NCBI GenBank assembly: GCA_032164295.1
Contig: JAJHTX010000004.1
Location: 1,240,001 to 1,304,000 of the forward strand
Origin: Inonotus obliquus
Taxonomy: Eukaryota; Basidiomycota; Agaricomycetes; Hymenochaetales; Hymenochaetaceae
Direction: 5' to 3'
Length of the DNA: 64,000 bases
This document shows, piece by piece, positions 1 through 10,449 of this stretch (its first letter is position 1; each line of letters opens with the position of its first letter). Under the pieces are notes generated by a model, which made no database searches, was not told where the DNA came from, and was given only the letters and a program-made list of their open reading frames with translations. The position numbers and the translations under genes are program-made.

Positions 1-130
1 GCAATTGATAGAGAATGGTAGTTTTACCAGCAGAGTCAAGCCCAAGCATTAATATCCGGACGTCCTGGTCCTTTCTCCATCCTACAAGCGACGCAAGGGA
101 GGAAAACACCGCCGAAAACGTCACGCCCAT
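1..130 (-). CDS. ARF/ARL-family small GTPase, N-terminal fragment
   Basis: The reverse strand from 130 reads an N-terminus beginning [12 protein letters not shown], followed by the phosphate-binding G1 loop GLDSAGKT and TTILYQL, and then runs off the window edge. Gly2 followed by a hydrophobic stretch is the classic N-myristoylation signal and amphipathic helix of ARF and ARL GTPases, which recruit effectors to Golgi and endosomal membranes. The spacing from Met1 to the P-loop (about 31 residues) is slightly longer than in ARF1, which fits ARL1 or ARF6-like members; I cannot choose between them from 43 residues. It is transcribed divergently from the WKF-domain gene, sharing a promoter of about 230 bp. 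Only the 5' end is present, so switch regions and the C-terminus are unseen. Confidence 0.8.
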   Translation of the reverse strand, partial: MGVTFSAVFSSLASLVGWRKDQDVRILMLGLDSAGKTTILYQL

Positions 131-363
131 CTTCGTCCTCACTCGTTGTAGTTCTCGGGTGCGTCAAGCTCAGGCGAGTCAGGTATTGGTAAGGGAGAGT
201 GTTGGGCCACGCAAGGCCAAGCAGGATGAGAGGATGGGTGATTATAAGAGCCTCGTTTCCTGAGTCGGCAAGTGCTCGGCAGTGACTTTTGATGCCTTTC
301 CAAGGTGATCGCCAATTTCATGCTCTACTTCTTTTTACCACAGCAAGTCGTCTTACATCGGAG

Positions 364-1554
364 ATGTCGTACGAGACTGATGCCATCTCAACATCCAATA
401 AAGTAAAAGAAGATAAACCAAAGCAGAGGGAGGGAGAGGAGCATAATTCCAGCAAATCTAAGCGGAAAAATAAAGCAAAGGTAATCACCCTACTCATCTA
501 CATCATGGGGACTTCATCGAACTGAAGTTGTTCAAGTAGATAGCCATCGAAGATGGCCACGAAGAGTCTGCGAGCAGCGGAATGCCTGTATCTAAGAAGG
601 AGGAGAAAAAACGAAAGCGGCACGGACTAGACGACGAGACAACCAAGACGGACCTTTACATTACCGAGGAGACGGAAGTAACCAACGAAAGAACCAGGAA
701 ACGAAACAAAAGCAGAAGCGTTTCAGCTACGGGCAACGACCCGGCCGAAGAATCTAACGAGCTTACGCGTAAGAAAGCGAAAAGGCGTTCCCAGAAGCAC
801 GAAGAAAACACCTTGGTCGAGCATTCTAACTTGGAGAAAAAGAAAGTCAAAGACAAGGGGAGCAAAAGGAAGTCCAAGAAGGCTCATAAGAAAGATGAAG
901 CTGCTTCCGATGCATCTTTACCGAGCCCTGACGAAGATACGACTTTAACTGACAAAGCTCGCGGAGGTACGCTCTTTATTGTATGTTTGACAATTAATGT
1001 TGCCATTAAAGCCCTGTTTGTGACTGGCTACAGCACTGTCGTATGCACGCACACGTTTCTCTTCTCCAGAATCATGGAAGTTCAACAAAGCTCGTCAAAA
1101 TTGGATAGCTAAGCATTTCTTCTCTGCAAGCGATGTATGCCATTCAGTCTATAATTTGATCTACAATTGCTCAAAACTGACTCCGAACGCAGATACCAAC
1201 GAAATATGTCCCATTTGTAGTGGATTACCTCGCAAGTTGTCGAGGCGGGGTGCGCCAGGTTTGCATCATAAGTTTACGGTGTTTTCGTTGCTCTCTTACT
1301 TATAAGCATGTTAGAATCTTATCGAGGCTTGCAATAAGCACCTTGAGCCATCTCCTTCGGACCAGGAGACCCCTACCCACTCCTCTACGATTCCTACCGA
1401 GACGGCCGTGCGGCCAGTAGGCGAGGCTACTAACTCGATAACTGCTCCATTTTTGCCCGAGCCAGGGGGTGACGGTAGTTCCCCGAAGATACCAGAAGAT
1501 ATCGAGCAAAGGGCACGAGCTTTACTAAAGGCCCTTGAGACCACCGCAAGCTAG
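364..1554 (+). CDS. WKF-domain (C7orf50-like) lysine-rich nucleolar-type protein
   Basis: Five exons join in phase: 364-480, 540-966, 1070-1134, 1193-1258 and 1315-1554, giving 304 residues. Residues 1-175 are a highly charged Lys/Arg/Glu tract with many KKxK-type nuclear localisation signals. Exon 3 encodes WKFNKARQNWIAKHFF (Trp184-Lys-Phe) and exon 4 IPTKYVPFVVDYLASCRGG, which together match the WKF domain known from human C7orf50 and its fungal relatives; those proteins are nucleolar and have been linked to ribosome biogenesis. The tail is acidic and Pro/Ser/Thr-rich and ends in RARALLKALE. Domain identity is seen from the motif; nucleolar function is inferred from family and composition. 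The start at 364 was chosen because it is the first Met in frame with exon 2. Confidence 0.75.
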
Positions 1555-1683
1555 CATGAATATTTTTCTATCCATTGCGTTCCTGCGTCAATATCAGTAG
1601 TCTTTATTATGCGAAGTGGCTTGTCTAAGCTGCAAAACAACGGCAGCGTATAGCAGGGAGGAAGTGTGACGGACATCAACAAA

Positions 1684-2443
1684 TCATCGCTTGACATTCA
1701 CAGCTTTTACGCGGGGGTCTCCACGCTCCTGTCGTGCTTTCAGTTTCTGCTGACGCTTGCTCGTGGGTTCGGCTGGGATGTCTTCGGTGGGAGTACCCCC
1801 TCCTGGCTTCAAGAAGCGATAAGCTAGCGGTCCTACTTTGTAAAGAAAGTACCCAGGGATCTAGAAACAGTAATCACCCAATCAGATACAAAAGTTTACT
1901 TCCTGGAACGATTAACTCACCGCGATGTATAACCACCATACATATTCACTGATTAAAGCGCTGCCTATCTGGCAAGCCCCTTTGGAACAACGAAAAACAC
2001 TCTTAGACCGCCATCCCAGCGAGAGTAAAAAATTGAAATTGAAAATCACTCACAAGTAATATAAAGCACATCAAACATCCATTCAACAAAATATCCCGGA
2101 TTCGCAATGTCCACGCTAGGTGGTCTAATAATATTCCCTTGTGCATCTCTCCCGGGAGTCCCAGAGCTAGACAAAAAGTAGAATATAGCAATTTCGATGG
2201 CGTAAGAAACAACGAGGAGGATGTAGACGAATCCGAAAGGTAGGGAGAATATTCCTCGTGAGCGGAAATAGCGGATGAAGATGGAGAGGATGTTCGAGAT
2301 GAGCATGGATTGTTGAAGTGTTCGGAGGGCCTTTTCACTTTGGGCGGCTTGAATGGAGGGAATGAAATGAGACCTTTTGGTGAATTTGAAAGGACGAACT
2401 CGAGTGCATACGGACCTGATTTTTTTACGGCTGCGTTGGCCAT
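1684..2443 (-). CDS. SND2: SND2/TMEM208 family ER membrane protein
   Basis: Four exons (2443-2416, 2347-2054, 1979-1921, 1860-1684) join in phase to 185 residues, the usual size for yeast Snd2/Env10 and TMEM208. The protein starts MANAAVKKSAAQSEKALRTL, has two adjoining hydrophobic segments (from about residues 25 to 70), the conserved stretch GYFVEWMFDVLYITW near residue 105, two further membrane segments, and a basic tail SKRQQKLKARQ. In yeast Snd2 works with Snd1 and Snd3 in an SRP-independent route that targets proteins, especially those with internal or C-terminal membrane anchors, to the ER. The motif order and length support the family well. Its 5' end lies only about 90 bp from the Rdx gene on the opposite strand, so the two probably share a promoter. 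Confidence 0.85.
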
Positions 2444-2531
2444 GGTGGACGTGTGCAACTTGAGGCGACAACGCGCTTGACGCGATCGTGACTGTTGCCC
2501 TCATTCCATTCCAAACTCACGCTCATCCACC

Positions 2532-3191
2532 ATGTTCGCGTCAAGTACCTCATGCACGGATTGCGTCGTGGAAATTCAAGCCGTACCCATCAATATTAAT
2601 CCCTCCACAGTTGTTGAGGTTACGCCTGATACTACTAGCCCGACCTCAAAGAAATACGACCCATTGGACGTCTCAACTTTCACTCCTCCCGTTGAGCTCC
2701 CGGCTCCGAGTATAACAATCGAGTTTTGTGACAGAGTCAGCCGAAAAAAATTCTATTAATCAACAGGACTCTTGAATATTAATGGACAGGACGGATAACT
2801 GTTTGTTCGTCTATATTAGTGTCGATGGTATGTTTGTATTACCATCCTTAACTCATTTGCCAACGGTTATGCCAGGTTACATCGAGCGACATGGGTGTCG
2901 ACAGAGCTTCTCTTAACCTTCCCTTCGCCTACATTGAAAGGTGTACATATCGTACCGTTAAATGCAGAAGAGACGGCAGGTCGTTTCCGTATATGGCTCT
3001 CGACAGAGAACGGATCCGTTTTGGTTTGGGACAGAAAGGTTGAAGGTGGATTTCCCGAGCTCAAAGTATTGGTAAGTATGTACTCTGCTATATAATACCG
3101 CAGGCAGGCTGAAATCTGTCTCTAGAAACAACGTATACGCGACCACATCGAGCCTGGAAAATCACTGGGGCATTCGGATAAGAAATCATAG
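2532..3191 (+). CDS. Rdx-family (SelW-like) thioredoxin-fold protein, Cys form
   Basis: Exons 2532-2735, 2820-2827, 2876-3071 and 3126-3191 join to 157 residues. After a Ser/Thr/Pro-rich N-terminus the protein has the Rdx core: IEFCDRCRWLHRATWVSTE with the redox motif Cys66-Asp-Arg-Cys69, a strand ending GVHIVPLNAEETAGRF, and WDRKVEGGFPELKVLKQRIRD, which is the typical Rdx/SelW ending (EGGFP). Animal relatives carry selenocysteine at the first Cys; here it is an ordinary Cys (TGT). Rdx proteins are thought to be glutathione- or thioredoxin-linked oxidoreductases; the precise substrate is unknown. The second catalytic Cys sits in an exon of only eight bases, which is needed to restore CRW between exons 1 and 3. 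Without it the frame breaks. Confidence 0.82.
2820..2827 (+). other. 8-nt micro-exon of the Rdx gene
   Basis: The eight bases are preceded by an ATATTAG acceptor and followed by a GTATGT donor. They supply the codons for Cys69 and Arg70 and two bases of Trp71, completing the CxxC redox motif. Skipping it would shift the frame (8 mod 3 = 2). Confidence 0.75.
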
Positions 3192-3270
3192 TCTTCAAAT
3201 GGTCCGTTGAGTTCTATAGTATGTTAGGATTACATTCTTCTATATGTTTGAAGCCTAGACTGTGTTCTGA

Positions 3271-4184
3271 CTATCTTGCATGGTCCAGCTTATGGTTCGA
3301 CGGGTGTGGTTCCAAGAACAATCTATCGCTGACATACTTTGCGTATTCTGGTCGAGCGAGTGATCGAAGTGCGACGTTCTTGTCGGTCTCGATATCATCT
3401 ATCAGTGCATCTGAAGGCTGAGAGTCAGATATGAGGAATGAGTAGTGTATATGCCAGCATACCTCGACTTGTATAATCCAATTCGGGACGTATGTAACCC
3501 AGGAGAAGCACTCGCATATCATTCCCATAGAAATCGTTCTTAAATTCATGCATAATATGCACCTCCTAACACACAATGTTACCAGTGGCACCTCACCAAC
3601 ATGACCAAACGAGTGATAAACGTACTGCTGATAGTCTTTCGTTCTTATAGAAAGGATTCCAGCCCAAACTCATGACCATAGGATGTACGTCGATGTCCTC
3701 TTCGCTTAGAACATGTTCAGATCCTTTTCGTGGTAGTACTTGAGCAAAGCCAAAGTAGATCCCTGTATGCGTCGCTGCGCTTAATGGTCGGAGAGCTTCT
3801 TCAGGAAGATTGGCTATTCGACAAAACCCCAATTAGCTTCATAGTGGTATATCCTTGCACAGATATAAAGAACTCGCCAGTTGGACATCCCAGCTCCTTC
3901 CCACCTCGTCCAAATCCCTTCTGTACAGCACCATGCAACGCAAAAGGGAAAGGCTGCTCCGGACCATCATCAGGACCGACGACCTCAGGCCTCGTTGCCC
4001 GATAGTCCTCCGTACTGAACGGGGTGGACTCCTCCATGAGCGCCGTTGAAGTCGTAGTAGGATTTATATTCCCAGAAGATAGGTTCTGATTTGTCATTGT
4101 CTCGGACTTGTCTATGTACCGGTTTATGAAGAAGGCGAGGATTGAGATGGAGAGAGCAAAGAGAAAGCGAGATATTGTATTCAT
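3271..4184 (-). CDS. FMN1: Riboflavin kinase (flavokinase)
   Basis: Exons 4184-3878, 3813-3626, 3565-3463 and 3410-3271 join to 245 residues. The enzyme phosphorylates riboflavin with ATP to FMN. Signature [20 protein letters not shown] spans residues 85-104 and is followed by [34 protein letters not shown] (with the Asn-Pro-x-Tyr-like element), the acidic [26 protein letters not shown], and [12 protein letters not shown]. These are the conserved blocks of fungal Fmn1 in order. A hydrophobic segment at residues 5-21 suggests membrane anchoring, as in yeast Fmn1, which is found in microsome and mitochondrial inner membrane fractions. The first intron begins with GC rather than GT (see findings). 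It is divergent from TAF8, sharing about 140 bp. Confidence 0.9.
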
Positions 4185-4325
4185 GAGATGAGATGAGGGA
4201 TTATTTATCGTTTGTCAGCGGAGGAAAGAGTGTCGTGTCGTTTTCGGAAGGGAAGATCATGGGCAGATCCTCTGTTACGCGTCGCGCCTCGACTTGTTCT
4301 CCACTTGTCACTCTCAGGCAGCGCA

Positions 4326-5356
4326 ATGTCCTATCAATTCTACCAGACACAAGACCCGGATGCCTCACAGCCAACATCGTACCCTGATGGCGCGTACCAG
4401 CAGCAATCCACGCCGATACGCCGAGTCGGTCGAAAATCCGGAACCATAAAATCGCAAGATTGGGAATTAGACAATGTTAATGGATATGCTTCCGGGTCAT
4501 CAAGCAGACGAAGGGAGGAGATAGCGCTATCACCGCATGCTGCTTCAAGTGCGATCCAGCGGTTTCTTGCATTGCGAATAAGGGAAGAAGGGTTTGAACA
4601 TGCAGAGACGGTGGCGATGGTTAGGTTTGAGGCGGAAGTTGTGGCTTGTATGTAATTATGATTTACCTGCTTATTCTGAAGCATTCTGACTGAGAGATTA
4701 GTTATCGGGCAAATATTCTCAAGAGCAAAGGCATTTGCGGATGTTGCGGCGCACGGGCGACCTTCGGCTGCGGATCTACTTGAAACAGCTCTAGAATACG
4801 ACCTCGATATTCGCGAGCTTGCGAAGGAGGATAAGGAAAGCAAGAGACGTGTACGAGAACGAAGACTTGCAGGTGTGTTCAACAGACAAGTTTCGGGCCG
4901 AGTTGTGTTACTGACTCTTACAGGCCAACCAGAGCCATCGTTGAATTTGGTACTGGTTCCTCCCGAACGGCGTTCAAGCTCTCCTGAGCTGCTTCCTTCA
5001 GACGATGAAAATACGCTGCCTGTGGTTCCTCAAACCTTACGTTCCCTCCCCTTGCATCTCCCACCTTTACCACCGAAACACACGTACCTGCGTACTCCCG
5101 TGAGTTCAAAGGCATTTCTCACCTTAAGATGTTGAATAACGAACAAATGCATAATTAGATCCCTCCACCGAAGAAACTAGCTCTACCTTCGTTAGAAAAG
5201 AAGCTCGAGAACGCCGCTCTTGTCCAAGAGTCATTACGAAGTTTACTGCTTGCGACGGAGGTGGACGCCGATGCGAATGACGGAGAACTCTTCGGTGGTG
5301 TAGTCAACTGGGAAGCCACAAAATATCCCAGAAAGAAATGGAAGCTTGGAAGCTAA
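4326..5356 (+). CDS. TAF8: TFIID subunit TAF8
   Basis: Four exons (4326-4647, 4702-4872, 4924-5099, 5159-5356) join in phase to 288 residues. A bromodomain-associated histone fold occupies about residues 72-146 (SAIQRFLALRIREEGFEHAE, then a long helix with FSRAKAFADVAAHGRPSAAD and LLETALEYDLDI), and the TAF8 C-terminal signature LPPLPPKHTYLRTP lies near residues 210-223. TAF8 pairs with TAF10 through its histone fold in TFIID, the general RNA polymerase II initiation factor. The Met at 4326 was chosen over an in-frame upstream one (4212) because the upstream piece is unrelated basic sequence reaching back to the FMN1 5' region. The C-terminal 60 residues are basic and ungapped to the stop. 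Confidence 0.9.
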
Positions 5357-6172
5357 TACGATGTGATCCGGCTCCGTGTACTGACGGTCTACATTTGTAA
5401 TGCGACAATTCCAATTGGCAGTGTGTATCACAGGGCAGTTTCGTGCGTAAAATTGATTTTATTTGCACTTAATTCTGCCCACGCATTCGTCTGCCCACTG
5501 GGCTGTGTCGTGAGTGTGAGAGGGGAAATACGGCAAGGTCAGCTTTGGCTTGCAATAGTTCGATTCCGAGTTTCTCGGTGCCTTCTATGCGGGGGGAAGA
5601 TCCATCGGGGTTCTTCAAGGTTCTATGAATTTCGCGCGAGGTCTTTGAATTGATGTAATCGCATCGCAGATAAATTGTATTGAATGCTTCTTGTCCTCTG
5701 GATCAGCTGAATTGACTGATGTATACCGATAAAAAGGCAAATTCTTGGACTATGAATTTACAGTGCAAGGTCTACACGATGTACGTACTTGATCGAAAAT
5801 GGGAGGCTTGCATCCAATTCACAGAGGACTATGGTACCGGGTCTGCCACGTATGGTTCTCATCGTTCCTGTGTCAGCGTCTCGCCTAGACAAGGAGGTGG
5901 GATCATACCGATACTCGGCTGTACGGTAATGATGGATGAGTGTGAGAGAAATTAGAGCGCGTTTCACGGTGGATGAGAATCAGCGGTGCATGAAATCTTG
6001 TAGGTCGGCTTCCAAATTCTTATCGTGTGATTGGCCAGTGGACACTAGAACGCTGACATAATCTTAGTCGAAAATCACTTAAGAACTGGTCACTCGACGC
6101 TTGTGTTTCCCTGCTTTCCTCCATTCCCCACTCGTTCCCTCGTCGTCGTTGCTCGTGTTGTCACTACCAGCC
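5357..6172. promoter_or_regulatory. HEM1 upstream region with an inverted CCAAT box
   Basis: This 816-bp interval has no supported gene. It should contain the TAF8 3' end and the HEM1 promoter. An inverted CCAAT box (ATTGG, 6030-6034) lies about 140 bp before the HEM1 start. In yeast, HEM1 is activated by the CCAAT-binding HAP complex, so a similar control is possible here, but this is inference from one pentamer. The last 60 bases before the start are pyrimidine-rich, as is common at fungal transcription starts. Confidence 0.35.
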
Positions 6173-8332
6173 ATGCATCTCGACAAGCTCTCTACGATTG
6201 CTCGTTTCAAGAGTTCTTGCCCTTTCCTCAAGGCAACGAAAATGTCAACTCTCCGGTCGCTCTGCACCTCCGCCTCCACCCGTTTCCCGACGCTCTCGCA
6301 GCTTTCCGAGCGTGCCGCCGGTTGCCCCATCATGGGTCCTGCACTTGCTGTTCGCTCCAGCCAAATTGCGGCCGCCCAGCAGACTCGTGGCTACGCTTCA
6401 GTCGCTGGCGCGAGTGATATTCAAGGCATGCATACTCGAGAGGGTGTTTTCCCTCCGTCTCACCCGGCAGTTCCTAGCAACGGAGCCGGTATCGAGAAAT
6501 GTCCTCATGCGGCCGCCGCTCGCCGTGCAGCGGAGATTGCGCAGGCTTTAGCATCTGCGAAAGAAGAGAAGGCTGCTGCGACCACCAGGCCAGCTACTGT
6601 GGTTCCAAAAGCTGAAGCTTCAACGGCGCATGCTAATGTCAAGGGTTTCGACTATGAAGCTTTCTACAATGAGGAGCTTGACAAGAAGCATAAGGACAAG
6701 AGTTACAGATACTTTAACAATATCAACCGCCTTGCGGCCAAGTTCCCTGTTGCTCACACTGGCGCTGTCGAGGAGGAAGTTACCGTGTGGTGTGCAAATG
6801 ACTATCTCGGGATGGGTAAAAACCCGGTTGTGCTAAACACTATTCAGTAAGTAGTCAACACAATTTTTTTGATCACATGGAAGTCATTCCTAATTTGAAA
6901 TTTCTACTACTTCTAGTCGCACTCTTGACAAGTATGGCCATGGAGCTGGCGGAACCCGTAACATTGCCGGGAATGGTGCCATGCATCTTGCTCTCGAGGA
7001 AGAGGTTGCCGCCTTGCACCGCAAACCGGGCGCTCTCGTCTTTTCTTCCTGCTATGTCGCAAATGACGCTACCCTCTCCACGCTTGGCTCTAAGCTTCCA
7101 GGCTGTGTTTACTTCTCTGACAAGATGAACCATGCTTCCATGATCCAAGGCATGCGCCACTCTGGCGCGAAGCGTGAAATCTTTGAACACAATGACCTGC
7201 AGGACCTTGAGATGAAGCTCGCGAAGTATCCGAAGGAGACACCTAAAATTATAGCCTTCGAAAGTGTCTATTCTATGTGTGGAAGCGTCGGTCCCATTGC
7301 GGAGATATGTGACCTTGCGAAGCAGTATGGTGCCTTGACATTTTTGGACGAGGTTAGTGTTCTATTACCGCACACCCAATCACGGGATTCAGCTGACTAG
7401 AAATCCTTTCTTAGGTTCACGCAGTTGGAATGTATGGACCTCGGGGTGCTGGTGTCGCCGAACATCTTGACTGGGATGCTCATGTCCGCGCTGGCAATTC
7501 TCCTCATGCTATCCCGGGTACCGTAGCCGACCGCGTGGATATCATTACTGGTACACTCGGCAAGGCTTACGGTGCCGTCGGCGGTTACATCGCTGGTTCA
7601 ACGGACTTTGTTGACACTATTCGGTCTTACGCTCCCGGTTTTATTTTCACGACATCACTTCCACCGGCAACCGTTGCAGGTGCTCAGGCTAGTATTGCGT
7701 ACCAGAAGGAGCACCTCGGTGATCGTCGTCTCCAGCAGCTGAACACCCGTAGACTCAAGAATCGTCTTCAGGAGCGTGGTATCCCTGTCGTCCCTGGTCC
7801 TTCCCACATCGTCCCGGTTCTCGTTGGTGATGCCGCCCTTGCTAAGGCTGCTTCAGACATGCTTCTCTCGGATTATTCGATTTACGTGCAGAGTATCAAC
7901 TATCCGACTGTCGCCCGCGGCGAAGAGCGTCTCCGTATTACTCCGTCCCCGGGCCACACAGTTGAGCAACTTGACCACCTCGTTGAGGCAGTTGACTCGG
8001 TTTTCATTCGTCTTGGTATCCGTCGCTTTGAGGACTGGGTTGCCGTGGGTGGTCGTGCAGGTGTCGCTAGTCCTGGTGCGAAGACCGTTATCCCGGTCTG
8101 GAACGATAAGCAGCTTGGTCTCTTTGATGGAACGGCACCCGTTCAGTTGAAGCAGGGTGAGAAGACGCCTATTGACCTTCGCGCGGGACACATTGCGCAG
8201 GCCCGTTTCGATCACCTGCTTGGACCGGCAAACAAGGCTATTCACTATACAGGGTCCGGAAACACGCTGTTCAACCCGACTGCTATCGGTACTCAGCAGC
8301 ACATGCCGACGCCGATTGCGGCCGCCGCATAA
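6173..8332 (+). CDS. HEM1: 5-aminolevulinate synthase, mitochondrial
   Basis: Exons 6173-6846, 6917-7352 and 7415-8332 join to 675 residues. The PLP enzyme condenses glycine and succinyl-CoA to 5-aminolevulinate, the first step of heme synthesis, in the mitochondrial matrix. The N-terminal 110 residues form a presequence with likely processing near TRGYAS (residue 72) and hold three Cys-Pro heme-regulatory motifs at 16-17, 51-52 and 110-111. The catalytic core has [52 protein letters not shown] and [14 protein letters not shown], with Lys420 as the expected PLP Schiff-base residue. The C-terminal extension of about 110 residues after LEERLRI-type sequence is longer than in yeast Hem1. Codon use is strongly biased, fitting high expression. 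Confidence 0.95.
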
Positions 8333-8817
8333 ATCAAGGAAGTAGCAAGTGGTATATTGAACGTTGAAATAACTGTTAAGAAATCGACTTCATGTGGTTT
8401 ACTCGCTTGTGATCGAGTACTGATACTGCTCGTGCAGTCAAATGGTGATTTTTTGAAAGAAAGAAGGAAAGAGTGTGAATTATTGTCATGTCCGATGAGT
8501 GACACGTGAGTACACCTGATCGCGGAACGTCCTGCATGCAATTAGATGTACTGTGTGGTCTGTACGCGCAACCCGAGTAATCCTTGATGAATGGTTCTTT
8601 GCTACTGTCGGCAGGAGAGTCATCTACATACAGACATGGTCGCTTGAGTATTACTTTTAAGAAGTATCGACGTCACGCCGATCGTGGGCAGCCTTCAGCA
8701 TTCTGATTAAGCCTGGAAGTCTACCTATAGCAATGATATGGATAATACGGTGGCAGAGAATAATAATACGGTTGTTCAACCTCGACCAACACCTCCAACA
8801 AGCAGAACACCTTCGCA
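8333..8817. other. Intergenic, no gene seen
   Basis: 485 bp between HEM1 and the SDR gene. It must hold the HEM1 3' end and the SDR promoter. I see no coding pattern, RNA gene or repeat in it. Confidence 0.5.
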
Positions 8818-9594
8818 ATGTCCAAAACTTTTATCCTCATCACTCCGGCGACTCGAGGTCTTTCTCTTGCTCTAACGAGGCACTACCTCAAGACGACCAA
8901 TCTCCCTGTGTATGCCACCCACCGATCTGGTTCAGCGGGGGACAACCACAAAAACATCCTATCCTCATTGTCTGGTATCGACGGAGACAGGCTAAAGCTA
9001 CTTCACCTCGATCTAACTTCGGAGTCAAGTATTAAAGACGCTGCAGCCGAACTGAGGAACAGTCTCCCTGAATCGGCTTTCTTGCACAAAGGATTCTTCA
9101 CGGGTGGCATGCTCTATGCAGAGAAACAACCAAGAGACATCAATAACGAGAAGCTACACGAGACTTTCAATATTAATGTTCTCTCCCATCTGCTCCTCAT
9201 CAAACACTTCTCCCAATTCTTGCCGGATGCCAAAACCGATATCGGAAACGCAGGTCCGTCGAAGTGGGTCCATGTCTCAGCGCGTGTGGGCAGTATCTCA
9301 GACAACAAGAAGGGTGGATGGTACTCGTACCGCGCATCCAAGGCGGCTCTCAATCAAGTGATCAAGACGTTTGATAACCAACTCACGTTGCGCAAGACGC
9401 CTACCATCTGTGTTGGCGTTCATCCAGGAACTGTGAAGACAGATCTCTCCAAAGACTTCTGGAATAGTGTCCCAAAGGAAGAACTTTTCGAGCCTGAGTA
9501 TGCAGCAGAACGCATTGCTGATGTCGTCGAGAAGTTGACGGAGGAAAATAGAGGAAAGGTTTGGGACCATGCAGGGAAGCTAGTCCCATGGTAA
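8818..9594 (+). CDS. Short-chain dehydrogenase/reductase, C-factor-like
   Basis: A single uninterrupted exon encodes 258 residues, close to the classical SDR size. The N-terminal strand FILITPATRGLSLALTRHYL occupies the place of the TGxxxGxG cofactor loop but lacks its usual glycines. The NNAG element is also degenerate (GFFTGGMLY). The catalytic triad is preserved: WVHVSARVGSIS supplies Ser, and WYSYRASKAALNQ supplies Tyr-x-x-x-Lys. The following VGVHPGTVKTDLSKDF matches the PG-x-VxTD segment of the C-factor/sniffer-like group. Substrate is unknown. Cofactor binding may be weakened or altered by the changed glycine loop. It is intronless while its neighbours average four or more exons. The Met at 8818 starts directly at the fold's first strand. 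Confidence 0.85.
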   Translation: MSKTFILITPATRGLSLALTRHYLKTTNLPVYATHRSGSAGDNHKNILSSLSGIDGDRLKLLHLDLTSESSIKDAAAELRNSLPESAFLHKGFFTGGMLYAEKQPRDINNEKLHETFNINVLSHLLLIKHFSQFLPDAKTDIGNAGPSKWVHVSARVGSISDNKKGGWYSYRASKAALNQVIKTFDNQLTLRKTPTICVGVHPGTVKTDLSKDFWNSVPKEELFEPEYAAERIADVVEKLTEENRGKVWDHAGKLVPW

Positions 9595-10449
9595 GAATCC
9601 CTTCTCCACGCTACAAGGCCATAACTAACCCTTACCGCTAAAGGTAATTAAGTCCCGGAGAAGTTCGGAATTTTCTCTTGAGCCATGCTAGTCCAGTCCT
9701 TCCCTGGTTTCCAAATGTTTGTCATTTCCGCAGCACAAAGAAGATACTGGAGCTCCATAATCCTGTATTCCGACATTCAAAGTTCTATATGAGACGATTT
9801 TTTCTCGTGACTACGTCATCACATTGCGAGACTTATAAAGCGAATCTTTTTGCCGTGGAAATACGCATGGTGCGCAGCTTGCTTCAGGCACGTTCGTACC
9901 GGCCACAATGAGATGCTGTGCCCTTTTGCAGCGGATGTAATTTGAAGAAGGCATAAAGACGACGTCGACGGAGAATGCTGAATCATTAACCAAGGTAAGG
10001 AGTTGATCAGGGCAAAGGTAAGGAGCACCACAACCTGGGAGACAGACTTACAAATAGAGCCATGGTAGTGGAGACGCAGGATCTCACTGTCATCTTTGGT
10101 GGGAGTAAAAGTAAAGGTATTTCCAAATGAGGCAAGATTTACGCTGCAAAGATACCAAGAATGGATCCGTGAGGTTAAGGAACGTTTCATCACAGAGAAG
10201 CCGATATTTTGAAAGTTGTACTGTGCAATGTCCGGACATGCGAAGGTCTGACATCACTGGGCGCTGAAGACGATCCGGGACGAAAAATGAGCTATAAAAG
10301 AGCAGTATGAAATGTATTCTGGGTAGAAACAACTCGAGATATTATCTTCCTGACCATGAACACCTCTCCATCCCTTGATAATCGAGGTAAGGGCGTTATC
10401 TTCCTTCAAATCCAAGATACTTATACTTACGTTTTCCCCACCGTAACTA
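9595..10449. other. Intergenic, no gene seen
   Basis: 855 bp. Short reading frames on both strands show no recognisable protein, splice pattern or repeat. It presumably contains the SDR 3' end and the promoter of the next gene. Confidence 0.45.

Noticed and set aside
2736..2740. Possible selenocysteine form of the Rdx protein
   Set aside because: The position of Sec is an ordinary Cys codon and no in-frame TGA is needed.
5540..5575. tRNA B-box-like GTTCGATTCC
   Set aside because: The flanking bases do not pair as a T-arm and no A box or acceptor stem is present.
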